Assembly: GCA_038525605.1 (NCBI GenBank)
Contig: JBCBHL010000001.1
Coordinates: 1-64,000, forward strand
Length of the DNA stretch: 64,000 nucleotides
Direction of reading: 5' to 3'
DNA from: JANSWY01 sp038525605
GTDB taxonomy: Bacteria > Bacteroidota > Bacteroidia > Cytophagales > Cyclobacteriaceae
The first letter of the stretch is position 1; each line of letters starts with the position of its first letter. Positions 27,258-36,602 of this stretch are shown piece after piece. The notes below the pieces were generated by a model that was given only the letters and a program-made list of their open reading frames with translations, was not told the DNA's origin and did not search any database. Both the position numbers and the translations under genes were made by a program.

Positions 27258-28568
27258 TTAATAATGACATTTTGAACATTCCAAACCGCCGATATCTTCT
27301 ACCTTCATCGGTGTTTTGCCATTGTTATCTTCATGGAGTTCGACCAGTTTATTGTAATATCCATTGCCTTTTGTATTGACATTGGTCTCTCTGTGACAAT
27401 TAATACACCATCCCATCGTGAGAGGTGAATACTGATACACTACTTCCATTTCTTTTATTTCACCATGACAAGTTTCGCATTCCAGGCCACCGACTTGCAC
27501 GTGCTGTGAGTGATTGAAATATGCTAAATCTGGCAAATTATGTACTCTGACCCACTCTATCGGTTTGGTATTATTACCATACTCGAGCGTTTCAGGATTG
27601 TAATCAATAGCTGCGTATATTTTCTGAATTTCAGAAGATTCAGTTTTGATCGCTGAATGGCAATTCATACAGATGTTTGCCGAAGGGATGTTTGCTGACT
27701 TAGCTTTTCGAACACCTGTGTGACAATATTGACAATCAATCTCATATTGCCCTGCATGTATTTTGTGAGAGAAAGCGATTGGTTGCTTTGGCTGATAGTT
27801 CTGCTGTACACCAACAGTAAACAAACCATCAATACCTGCTTTCATACCTAGTGCCACTATAATAAACACAAGTAAACCAACAACTCCGTTACTTTTAAAG
27901 AACTTACCTAAATCAAACCTTTGATTGACCACTTCTGCATCGGCATCCTCCAAATCTTCCTTATCTTTTAATACTTTGGTAAGGATATTAACCATCAGAC
28001 CAAGAACTACCAGAATCAACAATAAAACGATCACTAAGATGACCATTACCGTTGTCACATAGGTAGAATCTACACCTGCATTATTGGCGACAGCTCCGCC
28101 TTCAGTTGTAACCACTTTATCCTCTTGAGGAGGACCTTTGATTGTTTCGTCCTGAATATAAGCTAGCAAAGCGTCAATATCATCATTCTTGAAACTTGAG
28201 AATGAAGTCATCTGAGTTTTGTTGTACTCATTGTAGAGATTTACTGCGTATTCATCTCCGCTACTAATTACCTTAGTGGAATTCTTAATGAATGCGTAGA
28301 TCCATTCCCTACTAGGAACACGTTCCCACACATTTGCAAGCGCAGGACCGATAACTTTTTTATGTACCTGATGACATGAAGTACAATTCGCCTTAAATAA
28401 TTTTTCTCCATTAGCAATGACTGCCGGATCGGTAGAAATACCGTTATCGTCTGCCGCAGTGTCTTGCGCCTGTAATGAATGAAATACAGAAAATAGAGAG
28501 AATATTAAGAGAAAAGCCAGGTAATTTCTTTTGACTTTCGACATTATAGAAGTTTTCTTTTTGTTCAT
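27258..28568 (-). CDS. actA: Alternative complex III subunit ActA (multiheme cytochrome c)
   Basis: A 436-residue protein with six CxxCH heme motifs: CTSCH (62-66), then CQYCH, CMNCH, CETCH, CINCH and CSKCH (about 277-436). The first belongs to an N-terminal class I cytochrome c domain that is fused ahead of the usual pentaheme ActA. A signal peptide (about 15-35) precedes it and two membrane segments (about 168-195 and 225-245) separate the two heme parts. It is the first gene of the long respiratory operon and has a clean promoter upstream. Translation may start at the Met at residue 9. Confidence 0.92.
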   Translation of the reverse strand: MNKKKTSIMSKVKRNYLAFLLIFSLFSVFHSLQAQDTAADDNGISTDPAVIANGEKLFKANCTSCHQVHKKVIGPALANVWERVPSREWIYAFIKNSTKVISSGDEYAVNLYNEYNKTQMTSFSSFKNDDIDALLAYIQDETIKGPPQEDKVVTTEGGAVANNAGVDSTYVTTVMVILVIVLLLILVVLGLMVNILTKVLKDKEDLEDADAEVVNQRFDLGKFFKSNGVVGLLVFIIVALGMKAGIDGLFTVGVQQNYQPKQPIAFSHKIHAGQYEIDCQYCHTGVRKAKSANIPSANICMNCHSAIKTESSEIQKIYAAIDYNPETLEYGNNTKPIEWVRVHNLPDLAYFNHSQHVQVGGLECETCHGEIKEMEVVYQYSPLTMGWCINCHRETNVNTKGNGYYNKLVELHEDNNGKTPMKVEDIGGLECSKCHY

Positions 28569-28912
28569 TATCTACTCTTACCGATTCAGATGCCACAAAT
28601 GTAATATCGGGTTGGTGTATTTCAAAGTCTTATTTTAGCATAATCAACAGCCTGTTTTAATTTGATGTTTACCATTTTATAAATTAAAATTACTAAAAAA
28701 ATAACTTACTAATAATCAGTGGCTTATAAGTGTTATTATTCGATTTTGAACACTCAGGGCGCTTATTTAGAATTATTTTAAATTACATGGTGAGTCAACT
28801 ATCTTAAAACAATTCACGTCTCCTTAATCCAGCTTTTCTAAAAGAACAAATCTTCTTTGCTTTTTTTATGAATAATTAATCAGATCGACCGGATTGCTAT
28901 CTATTTTTTCAT
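28569..28912. other. Intergenic region with the act-cta operon promoter
   Basis: 344 bp between actA and the serine hydrolase gene. The part near actA holds the promoter listed separately; the rest is A+T-rich and I see no gene, RNA or clear terminator in it. Confidence 0.6.
28596..28626 (-). promoter_or_regulatory. Bacteroidetes-type promoter of the act-cta operon
   Basis: On the minus strand a TTTG (28623-28626) is followed after exactly 19 bp by TACATTTG (28596-28603), matching the -33 TTTG and -7 TAnnTTTG elements of the primary sigma factor of this phylum. It lies 28 bp upstream of the actA start, predicting a short leader. Confidence 0.7.
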
Positions 28913-30748
28913 TTACTTCAATAATCTATTGAACACGTCATGAAGATCGGGACGGATATTTAATTGATAAATCTTGCGGTTATTACGGGTGGGATACACT
29001 CTGTTTGATAAGAAAATGAATAAGAGCTCATTCTCCGGATCAGCCCAAACAAAGGTTCCTGTATAACCTGAATGTCCATAGCTTCTGTAGCTTGCTAAAG
29101 GCGAAACACTGCTCTTCACAGGATCATATTCAATCAAAGGTTTGTCAAAACCGAGCCCTCTCCTATTCCCCTCTTCGCAGTACTGGCAACTAGTAAATTT
29201 ATCGATCGTCTGTTTGCTTAGATACCTCGTTCCTCCGTAAGAACCTTCGTTCAAAAGCATTTGCCATACTTTGGCCAAATCATTAGCAGTTGCAAACAAA
29301 CCGGCATTGCCGGATATGCCTCTCATCATAGCTGCGCCTTCATCGTGTACCACCCCATGCAATGGTTTCATTCTGAAAAAAGTGTCTACTTCCGTTGGTA
29401 CTATCCTATCCAAAGGATATTGTACTCCGGCATTAAAACCTATCGTTTCGGCTCCAAGTCCTCCATAAAATTCATCCTTCAAAAAAGATTCAAAGGGCTT
29501 ACCGCTAAGGTTTTCGACAATTTCCGGATAGAGGTAAAAAGACAGTCCCGAATACACATAACCCGGGCTTTGATTTGGTGGCGACTTCCTGATCATTTTG
29601 TAAATAGTCTTTTTATAATCTTTGTGCAGAAATAATGAATCATTCAATTGATGAGTGTATTTTTCATCTTGTTTAGTAGACAAGGTATTTTTTTTGTACC
29701 TCCCGTTCTTGCGTTTTGTGGTAATCCAGTAGGGAATCCACGACTTTAGTCCAGCATTGTGTGCCAGAATGCTACGAAAGGTCAGTTGCTTCTTTTCTTT
29801 ATAAGTAAAATCCGGCCAGTAAGTATAGGCCGGAGCATCTAAATCGAACTTTCCACTATCGTGTAGCTTCATGAGTGCCAGCGTTGCTCCCGTAACTTTC
29901 GTCACTGATGCCAGGTCATAAATATCATCTTTTTGCAAAGCTCGGATCGAATCATATGTGTGGTATCCAAAGGCTTTGTGATAAAACACCTTACCGCTTT
30001 TAACAGCCATCACCTGAACGCCAGGGAATGCCTGAGCTCTAAGCCCTTTTTCCAGTATTTCATATACCTTCTTGTGCAAGGTATCGCTGTCAATCCCAAG
30101 TTCCTCAGGAATAGTATACTTTAGTCTGCTTCTTTCCGTCAACTCGCCCGTCCCGTTGGCATAACGATCCCCAATTGCTTCTTTCAGCGCTCCTTTCGCG
30201 GCAATACCACCAAATAGCAACTGTGCTGTATAGTCCTGCGTTAGCATTTCAGCATCCTGAGACCTCACAACAACCTGAGCCTGGTCTACCCATTGTTGAG
30301 TGGCTATCGAAGAATTGCCCTGCAAGCTTACATATATTATAGTGTAATCATCAAACAGTGACTTCAATCGTTCCATTATCTTTTCTTCTACCGTTGAATC
30401 TGTCTGTATTAAAATCAACGTGCTGACGGAATCGATGGGAAGACTGCCATTATTTAAAGCAGCATTGGAAGCGTTTTCAATGAAATCCGGCTGTCGGTAA
30501 CTCTTACATCGTTCCACAAAAGCATCCGCTGATTTGCTGCCAATGTTCAAAACGCCATAAGACAATTTATCAAGTTGTTTGAATGGTAAAATATCATTTT
30601 CATTTTTTAGCAGTACAATTTCCTGCTCTTTTTGCAATCTCGATAGCAATTCTATGTTATTTTGAGAAAACAATAAATTTGAGAAGATCAAACAAAAAAA
30701 TCCGGCGATCAACCATTTCATATACATAGTACTGCTAATTTTACCCAT
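28913..30748 (-). CDS. Exported serine hydrolase (class C beta-lactamase fold) with partial GH3-like N-terminal domain
   Basis: A 611-residue exported protein (signal about 10-28). Residues about 30-200 resemble the C-terminal domain of family 3 glycoside hydrolases, recognised by EIVLLKNENDILPF. Residues 210-611 are a beta-lactamase/esterase-type serine hydrolase with SVTK at 281-284 (nucleophile S281), YSG at 399-401 and HSG at 559-561. Bacteroidetes commonly carry a longer GH3-serine hydrolase fusion; here the GH3 catalytic N-terminal domain is missing, so only the hydrolase half can be active. Substrate is unknown; cell-wall peptides or esters are possible. Confidence 0.82.
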   Translation of the reverse strand: MGKISSTMYMKWLIAGFFCLIFSNLLFSQNNIELLSRLQKEQEIVLLKNENDILPFKQLDKLSYGVLNIGSKSADAFVERCKSYRQPDFIENASNAALNNGSLPIDSVSTLILIQTDSTVEEKIMERLKSLFDDYTIIYVSLQGNSSIATQQWVDQAQVVVRSQDAEMLTQDYTAQLLFGGIAAKGALKEAIGDRYANGTGELTERSRLKYTIPEELGIDSDTLHKKVYEILEKGLRAQAFPGVQVMAVKSGKVFYHKAFGYHTYDSIRALQKDDIYDLASVTKVTGATLALMKLHDSGKFDLDAPAYTYWPDFTYKEKKQLTFRSILAHNAGLKSWIPYWITTKRKNGRYKKNTLSTKQDEKYTHQLNDSLFLHKDYKKTIYKMIRKSPPNQSPGYVYSGLSFYLYPEIVENLSGKPFESFLKDEFYGGLGAETIGFNAGVQYPLDRIVPTEVDTFFRMKPLHGVVHDEGAAMMRGISGNAGLFATANDLAKVWQMLLNEGSYGGTRYLSKQTIDKFTSCQYCEEGNRRGLGFDKPLIEYDPVKSSVSPLASYRSYGHSGYTGTFVWADPENELLFIFLSNRVYPTRNNRKIYQLNIRPDLHDVFNRLLK

Positions 30749-30813
30749 TGATATTTATTCAAATATAAGCCCTGAATTGTAAATATCAGTTCAGAGTTGA
30801 AGAGTAAAGTTTT

Positions 30814-32733
30814 TTGAAAAGATTCATCGCAATGGATGTAAAAGAAACCGACCATTATTTCATCATAGATTTTGACAGTACTTTCACGAAGGTCGAAGCA
30901 TTGGATATTTTGTGTGAAATTTCTTTAAAAGATAGTATTCACAGAGATGCTACCCTCAAAAGAATTCAGGAAGTAACTGATCTTGGGATGCTGGGTGAAT
31001 TGTCTTTCAGGGAGTCGTTGGAAGAACGAATCAAATTACTGCAGGCTAAGCGGGAACATTTACCGGCACTTATTGAAAGACTTAGAAACATGGTTTCAGA
31101 GTCTTTTCAGAGAAATAAGCAGTTCATTGCAGAGTACAGCGATAACATCATTATTGTATCAAATGGTTTCAAAGACTTTATTATTCCAATTGTAATTGAA
31201 TATGGTATCCATCCTGAGAATGTTTATGCCAATGATTTTATTTATGACGAAAACGAATTCATAGTTGATTTTAATAAGAACAACTTGCTGTCTTCTAACA
31301 ACGGAAAACCAAAATTGATTGAGTCTCTGAACTTAGATGGTGATATATTTGTCATTGGCGATGGCTACAATGATTATGAAATCAAGGCTGCCGGACTTGC
31401 CAAGGAGTTTTATGCATTTACTGAAAATATCAAAAGAGAAAAAGTAGTTGAGATGGCTGATCACATTGCTCCGTCCCTTGATGAAATATTATTTAAAAAA
31501 GACATGAAAAGAGCTCTTTCTTATCCTAAACACAGAATTAAAGTTTTATTACTGGAAAATATCCATGATCAGGGTGTTCAAAAACTGAAAGATGAAGGGT
31601 ATACGGTAGAAGTATATCCGGCTGGCCTGGATGAAGCTGAGCTGATAGAAAAAATAAAAGATGTATCCATCATTGGGATACGATCCAAAACACAGATCAC
31701 TAAAAAAGTGATTGAAAATGCCAAAAGACTACTGGCAGTAGGTGCCTTTTGTATCGGAACCAATCAAATAGACCTGACTGAGTGTCAAAAGAAAGGGATT
31801 GCTGTTTTTAATGCGCCATACAGCAACACCAGGTCTGTTGTAGAGCTTGCCCTGGCAGAAATCATCTTGTTGATGAGAAACCTTCATGATAAAATGTCTG
31901 CCATGCATGCCGGAAAGTGGAATAAATCGGCAAAGGGTAGTTTCGAAATTCGTGGTAAGAAATTGGGAATCATCGGTTATGGTAACATCGGTGCGCAGCT
32001 ATCTGTGGTGGCTGAAGCACTGGGAATGGATGTTTACTACTACGACCTGGAGGAAAGGTTAGTTCTGGGAAATGCTACTAAGTGTTCTTCTCTTGATGAG
32101 TTGCTTACAATTTCTGATGCCATCACTTTGCACGTTGATGGCAGGCCTGAGAATAAAAATATGATCAGTTCAGCCCAGTTTACTAAAATGAAAGATGGAG
32201 TAGTTTTCGTAAACCTGAGCAGAGGTCATGTAGTAGATATTGCTGCATTAAAAGATGCCGTAAAGTCGGGGAAAGTACGTGGAACCGCTGTGGACGTGTT
32301 CCCCCAGGAACCTTTGAGCAACAATGATGAGTTTGTCTCTGATCTGAGAGGTTTACCGAATGCAATATTGACACCACACATCGGTGGAAGTACTTCTGAA
32401 GCGCAGGTAAATATCGCTGACTTTGTTCCCAGTAAAATCATGGAATACATCAATACCGGTTCTACTTCTAATAGTGTGAATTTCCCTAATCTGGTATTAC
32501 CAGCGTTTAACAATGCGCATCGTTTTATTCACATTCATTTAAATGAGCCTGGTGTTTTGGCAGAAATCAACAATACCTTGGCAAAGCATAAACTCAATAT
32601 TGTAGGCCAGTATCTAAAAACCAATGAAACGATTGGTTATGTCATTACTGATATTGATACCAACTATCCAGAGGAAGTGATTAATGACCTGAAGCAGATA
32701 GAGGGTACCATCAGATTCAGGGTATTGTACTGA
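30814..32733 (+). CDS. serA: Phosphoserine phosphatase / D-3-phosphoglycerate dehydrogenase fusion
   Basis: A 639-residue bifunctional enzyme covering the first and last steps of serine synthesis. Residues 1-225 are a HAD phosphatase: DFDST at 19-23, SNG at 116-118, Lys166 region, and GDGYND at 182-187. Residues about 240-560 are a D-isomer-specific 2-hydroxyacid dehydrogenase with the NAD motif GYGNIG (388-393), the catalytic Arg in NLSRG, Glu in PQEP and His in TPHIGGST. The last 75 residues form an ACT domain, a usual serine-sensing module. Translation may start six codons later at MDVKET. The transaminase of the pathway (serC) is not in the window. Confidence 0.92.
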   Translation: MKRFIAMDVKETDHYFIIDFDSTFTKVEALDILCEISLKDSIHRDATLKRIQEVTDLGMLGELSFRESLEERIKLLQAKREHLPALIERLRNMVSESFQRNKQFIAEYSDNIIIVSNGFKDFIIPIVIEYGIHPENVYANDFIYDENEFIVDFNKNNLLSSNNGKPKLIESLNLDGDIFVIGDGYNDYEIKAAGLAKEFYAFTENIKREKVVEMADHIAPSLDEILFKKDMKRALSYPKHRIKVLLLENIHDQGVQKLKDEGYTVEVYPAGLDEAELIEKIKDVSIIGIRSKTQITKKVIENAKRLLAVGAFCIGTNQIDLTECQKKGIAVFNAPYSNTRSVVELALAEIILLMRNLHDKMSAMHAGKWNKSAKGSFEIRGKKLGIIGYGNIGAQLSVVAEALGMDVYYYDLEERLVLGNATKCSSLDELLTISDAITLHVDGRPENKNMISSAQFTKMKDGVVFVNLSRGHVVDIAALKDAVKSGKVRGTAVDVFPQEPLSNNDEFVSDLRGLPNAILTPHIGGSTSEAQVNIADFVPSKIMEYINTGSTSNSVNFPNLVLPAFNNAHRFIHIHLNEPGVLAEINNTLAKHKLNIVGQYLKTNETIGYVITDIDTNYPEEVINDLKQIEGTIRFRVLY

Positions 32734-32754
32734 TCAGTTTAAGAAATGAAATAA

Positions 32755-32789
32755 AAAAAGCTTCAGAGTTTAATGTTCTGAAGCTTTTT
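32755..32789. terminator. Bidirectional terminator after serA fusion
   Basis: Inverted repeat with 13-bp arms (32755-32767 and 32777-32789) flanked by A and T runs, between the convergent serA fusion and the GG-peptide gene. Confidence 0.88.
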
Positions 32790-32806
32790 ACTTTTATAAT
32801 GCTACA

Positions 32807-32998
32807 TTAAGCACATGGTGAATTGACTGGCAGTTCGCATAGTCCACCTGCCGGAAATGGAATAGGATACCAGTTACCTCCACAATTGATACATTCGCTT
32901 TCTGTTCTGGGCCATGAGCCCCAGCCTCCATTGATCTGTTTTTGCTCTTTCTTAGTGACAGCCTTAGCGTCCTGAAGATTCTTGATGTTTTTTAACAT
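32807..32998 (-). CDS. GG-leader peptide with four-cysteine core (63 aa)
   Basis: A 63-residue precursor. The leader (residues 1-25) contains AVTKKEQKQINGG, a double-glycine type processing site common in Bacteroidetes bacteriocin-like precursors. The predicted 38-residue core is aromatic and proline-rich and has four cysteines (CINCGG, GLC and SPC), suitable for two disulfides or thioether modification. No modification enzyme or exporter is adjacent. It lies between the serA terminator and the first effector, and may be unrelated to both. Confidence 0.72.
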   Translation of the reverse strand: MLKNIKNLQDAKAVTKKEQKQINGGWGSWPRTESECINCGGNWYPIPFPAGGLCELPVNSPCA

Positions 32999-33168
32999 GA
33001 TAATTGTTTTTTAGTGTAATTAATTAATCATTTGACATAAAAACGTCCCAGCTATTGTTTTGTTGTAGCATCAAAGTAATTAGCTGCATCCACTTTCAGC
33101 TCTTGTACTATTTGTTTTTCACGGATTGATGTCATTGTTTCTGACAGTTTACAGTTTGACAGACTATT

Positions 33169-34524
33169 TCAAGACAGAAATGAAAAGCAACCTGGCATAC
33201 AATCATTTGCGGAATCATTTTCCAAATCATAATCAACCATCGGTATCACATAAGCCCATTTGATTCTTTCTGGTAAAATCCCACCAGCAACAGATATTTC
33301 CGCTTCACTTTTAAATGCCACTTTTCCTTCTTTTTGTTTAATTCCAGCTTGCTTATTCAACTCATTGTTTAGCGTTACCTGATCAAAAACGATATCCTCG
33401 TCAGTCAGTTCAATCATCATCAAAAGGAAGTATTGCTGGAATGCTTTATTGTCATTTTTCGTAGCTGACATACCATATATGTAATCACCAGCTGTTGTTG
33501 AAACAAAGTTGCTACTTTTATAATCACTTGTCTGATGCTTCTTTAGTTCCATAATTGTAGGTGCACCTCCGAGCTCCTCTTCAGGTGTCACCACATTCGC
33601 ATATTTGTTTCTTAATCCTACAATTGCTTTTTTAGCCTTGCTTTTGCTTTTCTGAGTCTTTTCTTCTCTAAGGCTTCCAGATAAAATGCCATTGTTAACC
33701 ATCATTCTACATTGTTGCAGGCTTAATCTGCTTTGTGATCTATGTACCAGATACCTCTCATTTTGATCTTTGTAATCATTTTTCTGAAGCTTCTTAATTT
33801 CCATTCCCTTTTCGTATAGCTCATCTTTTCCATAGTTTGAAAGTTCTTCCTTTGCTGACTTCTCAATCTGTTCGATCTTCTCGGCATAGGTCTGCATTTT
33901 AATTGGAGTATCTTTTATAGAACCATGTCTCTGAATGATCTGGTTCTTTGATATTGAATCATTGGTAAAACCTGAGACTCTTTGTATGGTACTGCCCTGT
34001 GAATTACTAGTTGATTCCTGAAGTTCTACAGTATTGAAATCATTTGCCATCCTATCAACTATCACTTCCCTTGTTGTATCAATTGAATAGCCGTTAATGT
34101 TCCTATCTCCTTTTGGTGTACCATTAATCGAGTTATCGATGGCATGGGCCACTTCATGCCTGATGTTGTAGTCACTATCCATGCCGGGCCCGAAATGAAT
34201 TTGATTCCCTTGAATTAATGCCTCTGCGTGTAGTTTGGCAGGAAAGGACGAATTATGTATTGATTTCAGCTGTGATGTATCTACACCATATTTGGCCCCC
34301 ATAGCATCTGCGATGTTTTCAAATTTTCGGGAACGGTTTGCGAAAGCAGGCGCGACCCGGGTCTCCTTTTGGCTGCTTTCACGGATCGAGTCACCGATTT
34401 TACGTTGTATTACAGTCTGTGGTCGATTGTCCCGGATAGATATAGAATGTATTTTATTCGAAGCACAATCAGATTCCTTTTGAAATCTACTTCCAATCGT
34501 GTTTATGTGACTTTTTGCTTTCAT
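33169..34524 (-). CDS. Putative eCIS effector: DUF4157 (HEVAH type) plus ADP-ribosyltransferase-like domain
   Basis: A 451-residue member of the effector family and the one most distant from the injection-system genes. The leader has DNRPQTVIQRK at 32-42. The DUF4157-type zinc motif is HEVAH at 123-127, within a divergent subfamily also seen in the gene at 49754. The C-terminal part fits an R-S-E mono-ADP-ribosyltransferase: YLVHRS with Arg262, FVSTT at 340-344, and E-A-E at 407-409 followed by AGGILPERI, which resembles the pierisin/heat-labile-toxin class. A catalytic role for E409 is inferred. It is followed after 6 bp upstream by the next effector's stop, so the two are co-transcribed. 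Confidence 0.72.
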   Translation of the reverse strand: MKAKSHINTIGSRFQKESDCASNKIHSISIRDNRPQTVIQRKIGDSIRESSQKETRVAPAFANRSRKFENIADAMGAKYGVDTSQLKSIHNSSFPAKLHAEALIQGNQIHFGPGMDSDYNIRHEVAHAIDNSINGTPKGDRNINGYSIDTTREVIVDRMANDFNTVELQESTSNSQGSTIQRVSGFTNDSISKNQIIQRHGSIKDTPIKMQTYAEKIEQIEKSAKEELSNYGKDELYEKGMEIKKLQKNDYKDQNERYLVHRSQSRLSLQQCRMMVNNGILSGSLREEKTQKSKSKAKKAIVGLRNKYANVVTPEEELGGAPTIMELKKHQTSDYKSSNFVSTTAGDYIYGMSATKNDNKAFQQYFLLMMIELTDEDIVFDQVTLNNELNKQAGIKQKEGKVAFKSEAEISVAGGILPERIKWAYVIPMVDYDLENDSANDCMPGCFSFLS

Positions 34525-34530
34525 GAATTG

Positions 34531-36192
34531 TTACTTTTTTTCATATGATTCATCGTGATATCTGGCAGTTACCCAACGAGGAACAGTTCCTTTTCTAATC
34601 GTATTGATATCTACATTTTCCAGATACTGTTCAGCCATCGAGTCACCGGGCCATTCTGAGGTTCCGGCGATCTTTAAAATCTGATCTTTTGTAAATGGTT
34701 CAAGAACAGTATAGCCAATTGGTAGCTCGTCCGGATAGTCATACAATTTGCCCCTGGTTTTTGCAACATGCATGATTTCATGATAGCTGTGATCCCTGTT
34801 TACCAATAGCTGACCCAGTGCAGCTAACCTGAGCAAAAGCCTTTCGCGATCAGAAAATTTAAAAATATCGGCCAACTGAAAGTACCAGTCGGTAGAGCCT
34901 GATAAACCAGCCCGCATGATTGCCAGTCTCTCTTCCCGGTAATCAGCCCAGGTTTTGGCTTCACCTATCTCATTCTCACCCTTTTTTTCCTGACTGCTGT
35001 CATAAACCAGTCCTTTGTCTGGTAATTCGTACCACTCCTCCCCTGGTATGTACTTCGGTTCTTTTCCTTTAGCAAGCCTTTCTTCCCTGCTACTCAACGG
35101 TGCTCTTTTACTGTCAAGTTCTTTCTTTGTAATGGCCTTTTTTTCAGATTCTAATCTGCTTCTTTTCTGCTCCAGAACTGAACCTCTTCGCGGGAGGTAT
35201 TTGTTTAATAAATCAAATTTTGAGTATTTAGCAGCTACTTTATCGTTGTTGTTGATCGCCTGCTTTCTGGAAAAGGCTGTGGAATTGATCGCTCTGTAAA
35301 CCAGGTACATTTTCTCTCTTAGATTACCACTGTAATACACTTCTTTGACGTCTTTAGCGCAAACAGCTCCTGCCTCGGAAGGATCAGGCCTTGTTTTAAA
35401 AGATTCGAATGCTTCATGCCATCCAAGAAATTTGATAATCCTTCCTACAATTAAATCTGCACCTCTTATTGCCAGACGATGAGTAAATAATCCGGCACCT
35501 AGCTTTTCTTCAAAATCTTTTGCCTGCTTCCAGTATTCATCCTGATCCCTTGCAATACTTGTTTTAGCAATTTGCGGGTTCTTTTCCCAAAGCTTTTTAT
35601 AATCCCCAGTCTTTCTTTGGATCAGTAGTTGGTTAGTACTATTTCCCTGATGAACTATGGCAGGCTCCTCATAAACCTGATTGTTGGAGTTGATCAGGTT
35701 CATTGCCTTCTCCCCCGTCACATCGGCTTCTCTTTCCAATCCAGTATCATCGTTGATCTGTACTCCTTTTTGAAACTGCAAAGTCGGTTTCACCCTTCCC
35801 TGCTTCTGTTGCACTACGTGCCATGCCTCATGAGGCAAATGTTTTTCCTGTCCCGGTCCCAGGTGAATATCTGTTCCCTGTGCGTAGGCAAGCACATTGA
35901 GTTGAATTGGTTTTGAGGAGTTGTAGTGCACTTTCACATCATCCATAGAGTAACCGGAAAGTCCTTCAATCCCTGCCTTGAGGCCGTTTGGCAGTCCTGA
36001 GTGAGAATCCCCGCTTTGCCGATTAAAGACTTGTGATCTGTGCTCATTCCTTTCCTTTGTATCCTTCAGCTGAAGCTGATAAACAGGCAATGTGCGATTG
36101 TCCTGTATATAGGAACCCCCTTGTGTGCCGTCGGACTTTTGGTGGTTTAACAGGTTACTTTTATTCTCTAATTTTTGGAGATGCGTTTTCAT
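34531..36192 (-). CDS. Putative eCIS effector: DUF4157 plus unknown domain with a second HExxH
   Basis: A 553-residue effector. The leader motif is degenerate (QDNRTLPVYQLQL, from residue 30). DUF4157 covers about 66-165, with GYSMDDVKVHYNS and HEAWH at 121-125. The C-terminal 350 residues are charged and mostly helical, with the sequence RDHSYHEIMHVAKTRG placing a second HExxH (HEIMH) at 471-475. This may be a second metal site or simply a conserved helix; no third ligand is evident. I do not recognise the domain. Confidence 0.7.
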   Translation of the reverse strand: MKTHLQKLENKSNLLNHQKSDGTQGGSYIQDNRTLPVYQLQLKDTKERNEHRSQVFNRQSGDSHSGLPNGLKAGIEGLSGYSMDDVKVHYNSSKPIQLNVLAYAQGTDIHLGPGQEKHLPHEAWHVVQQKQGRVKPTLQFQKGVQINDDTGLEREADVTGEKAMNLINSNNQVYEEPAIVHQGNSTNQLLIQRKTGDYKKLWEKNPQIAKTSIARDQDEYWKQAKDFEEKLGAGLFTHRLAIRGADLIVGRIIKFLGWHEAFESFKTRPDPSEAGAVCAKDVKEVYYSGNLREKMYLVYRAINSTAFSRKQAINNNDKVAAKYSKFDLLNKYLPRRGSVLEQKRSRLESEKKAITKKELDSKRAPLSSREERLAKGKEPKYIPGEEWYELPDKGLVYDSSQEKKGENEIGEAKTWADYREERLAIMRAGLSGSTDWYFQLADIFKFSDRERLLLRLAALGQLLVNRDHSYHEIMHVAKTRGKLYDYPDELPIGYTVLEPFTKDQILKIAGTSEWPGDSMAEQYLENVDINTIRKGTVPRWVTARYHDESYEKK

Positions 36193-36602
36193 TAATAATC
36201 TTGTCTCATCATTAGAATGTGAATGATGCTAATCTGATGTTTATTGCTTCGTAAGTAAAGCATTTGATAAAGAAAATGTTATCAATTTACCGCCAACTCC
36301 TTGTAACTTTCGGACCTGCCTAATGCGGTACATAAAGCTAAGGACTAATTAATAAATGCATCGGTAGAATTCCGGTTCCAACCGAATAAATGGTTCTATA
36401 CCAGAAATACCTAATACCTTTTTAGGTTACTATGTTTTTGACCTTGCCATTAAATTTTGAATTGTTTGGAAGTCTGTCAAAGAAACCGAAATTGTCTCTG
36501 AATATGATAACAGTGATACGCTGATTATTTTACCGTGCTCCCGGTTTGGAGTTCAGGTAAACCTATAAGACTCAACTTTTCGTTAGTAGAAAAAAAGTCT
36601 GT
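36193..36602. other. Intergenic region without gene
   Basis: 410 bp. A segment near 36476-36506 weakly resembles the element repeated upstream of three other effectors (aaaccgaaattgtctctga). No ORF, RNA or terminator was recognised. Confidence 0.45.

Noticed and set aside
32183..32513. Antisense ORFs inside the serA fusion
   Set aside because: Shadows of a strongly supported gene with intact catalytic motifs.
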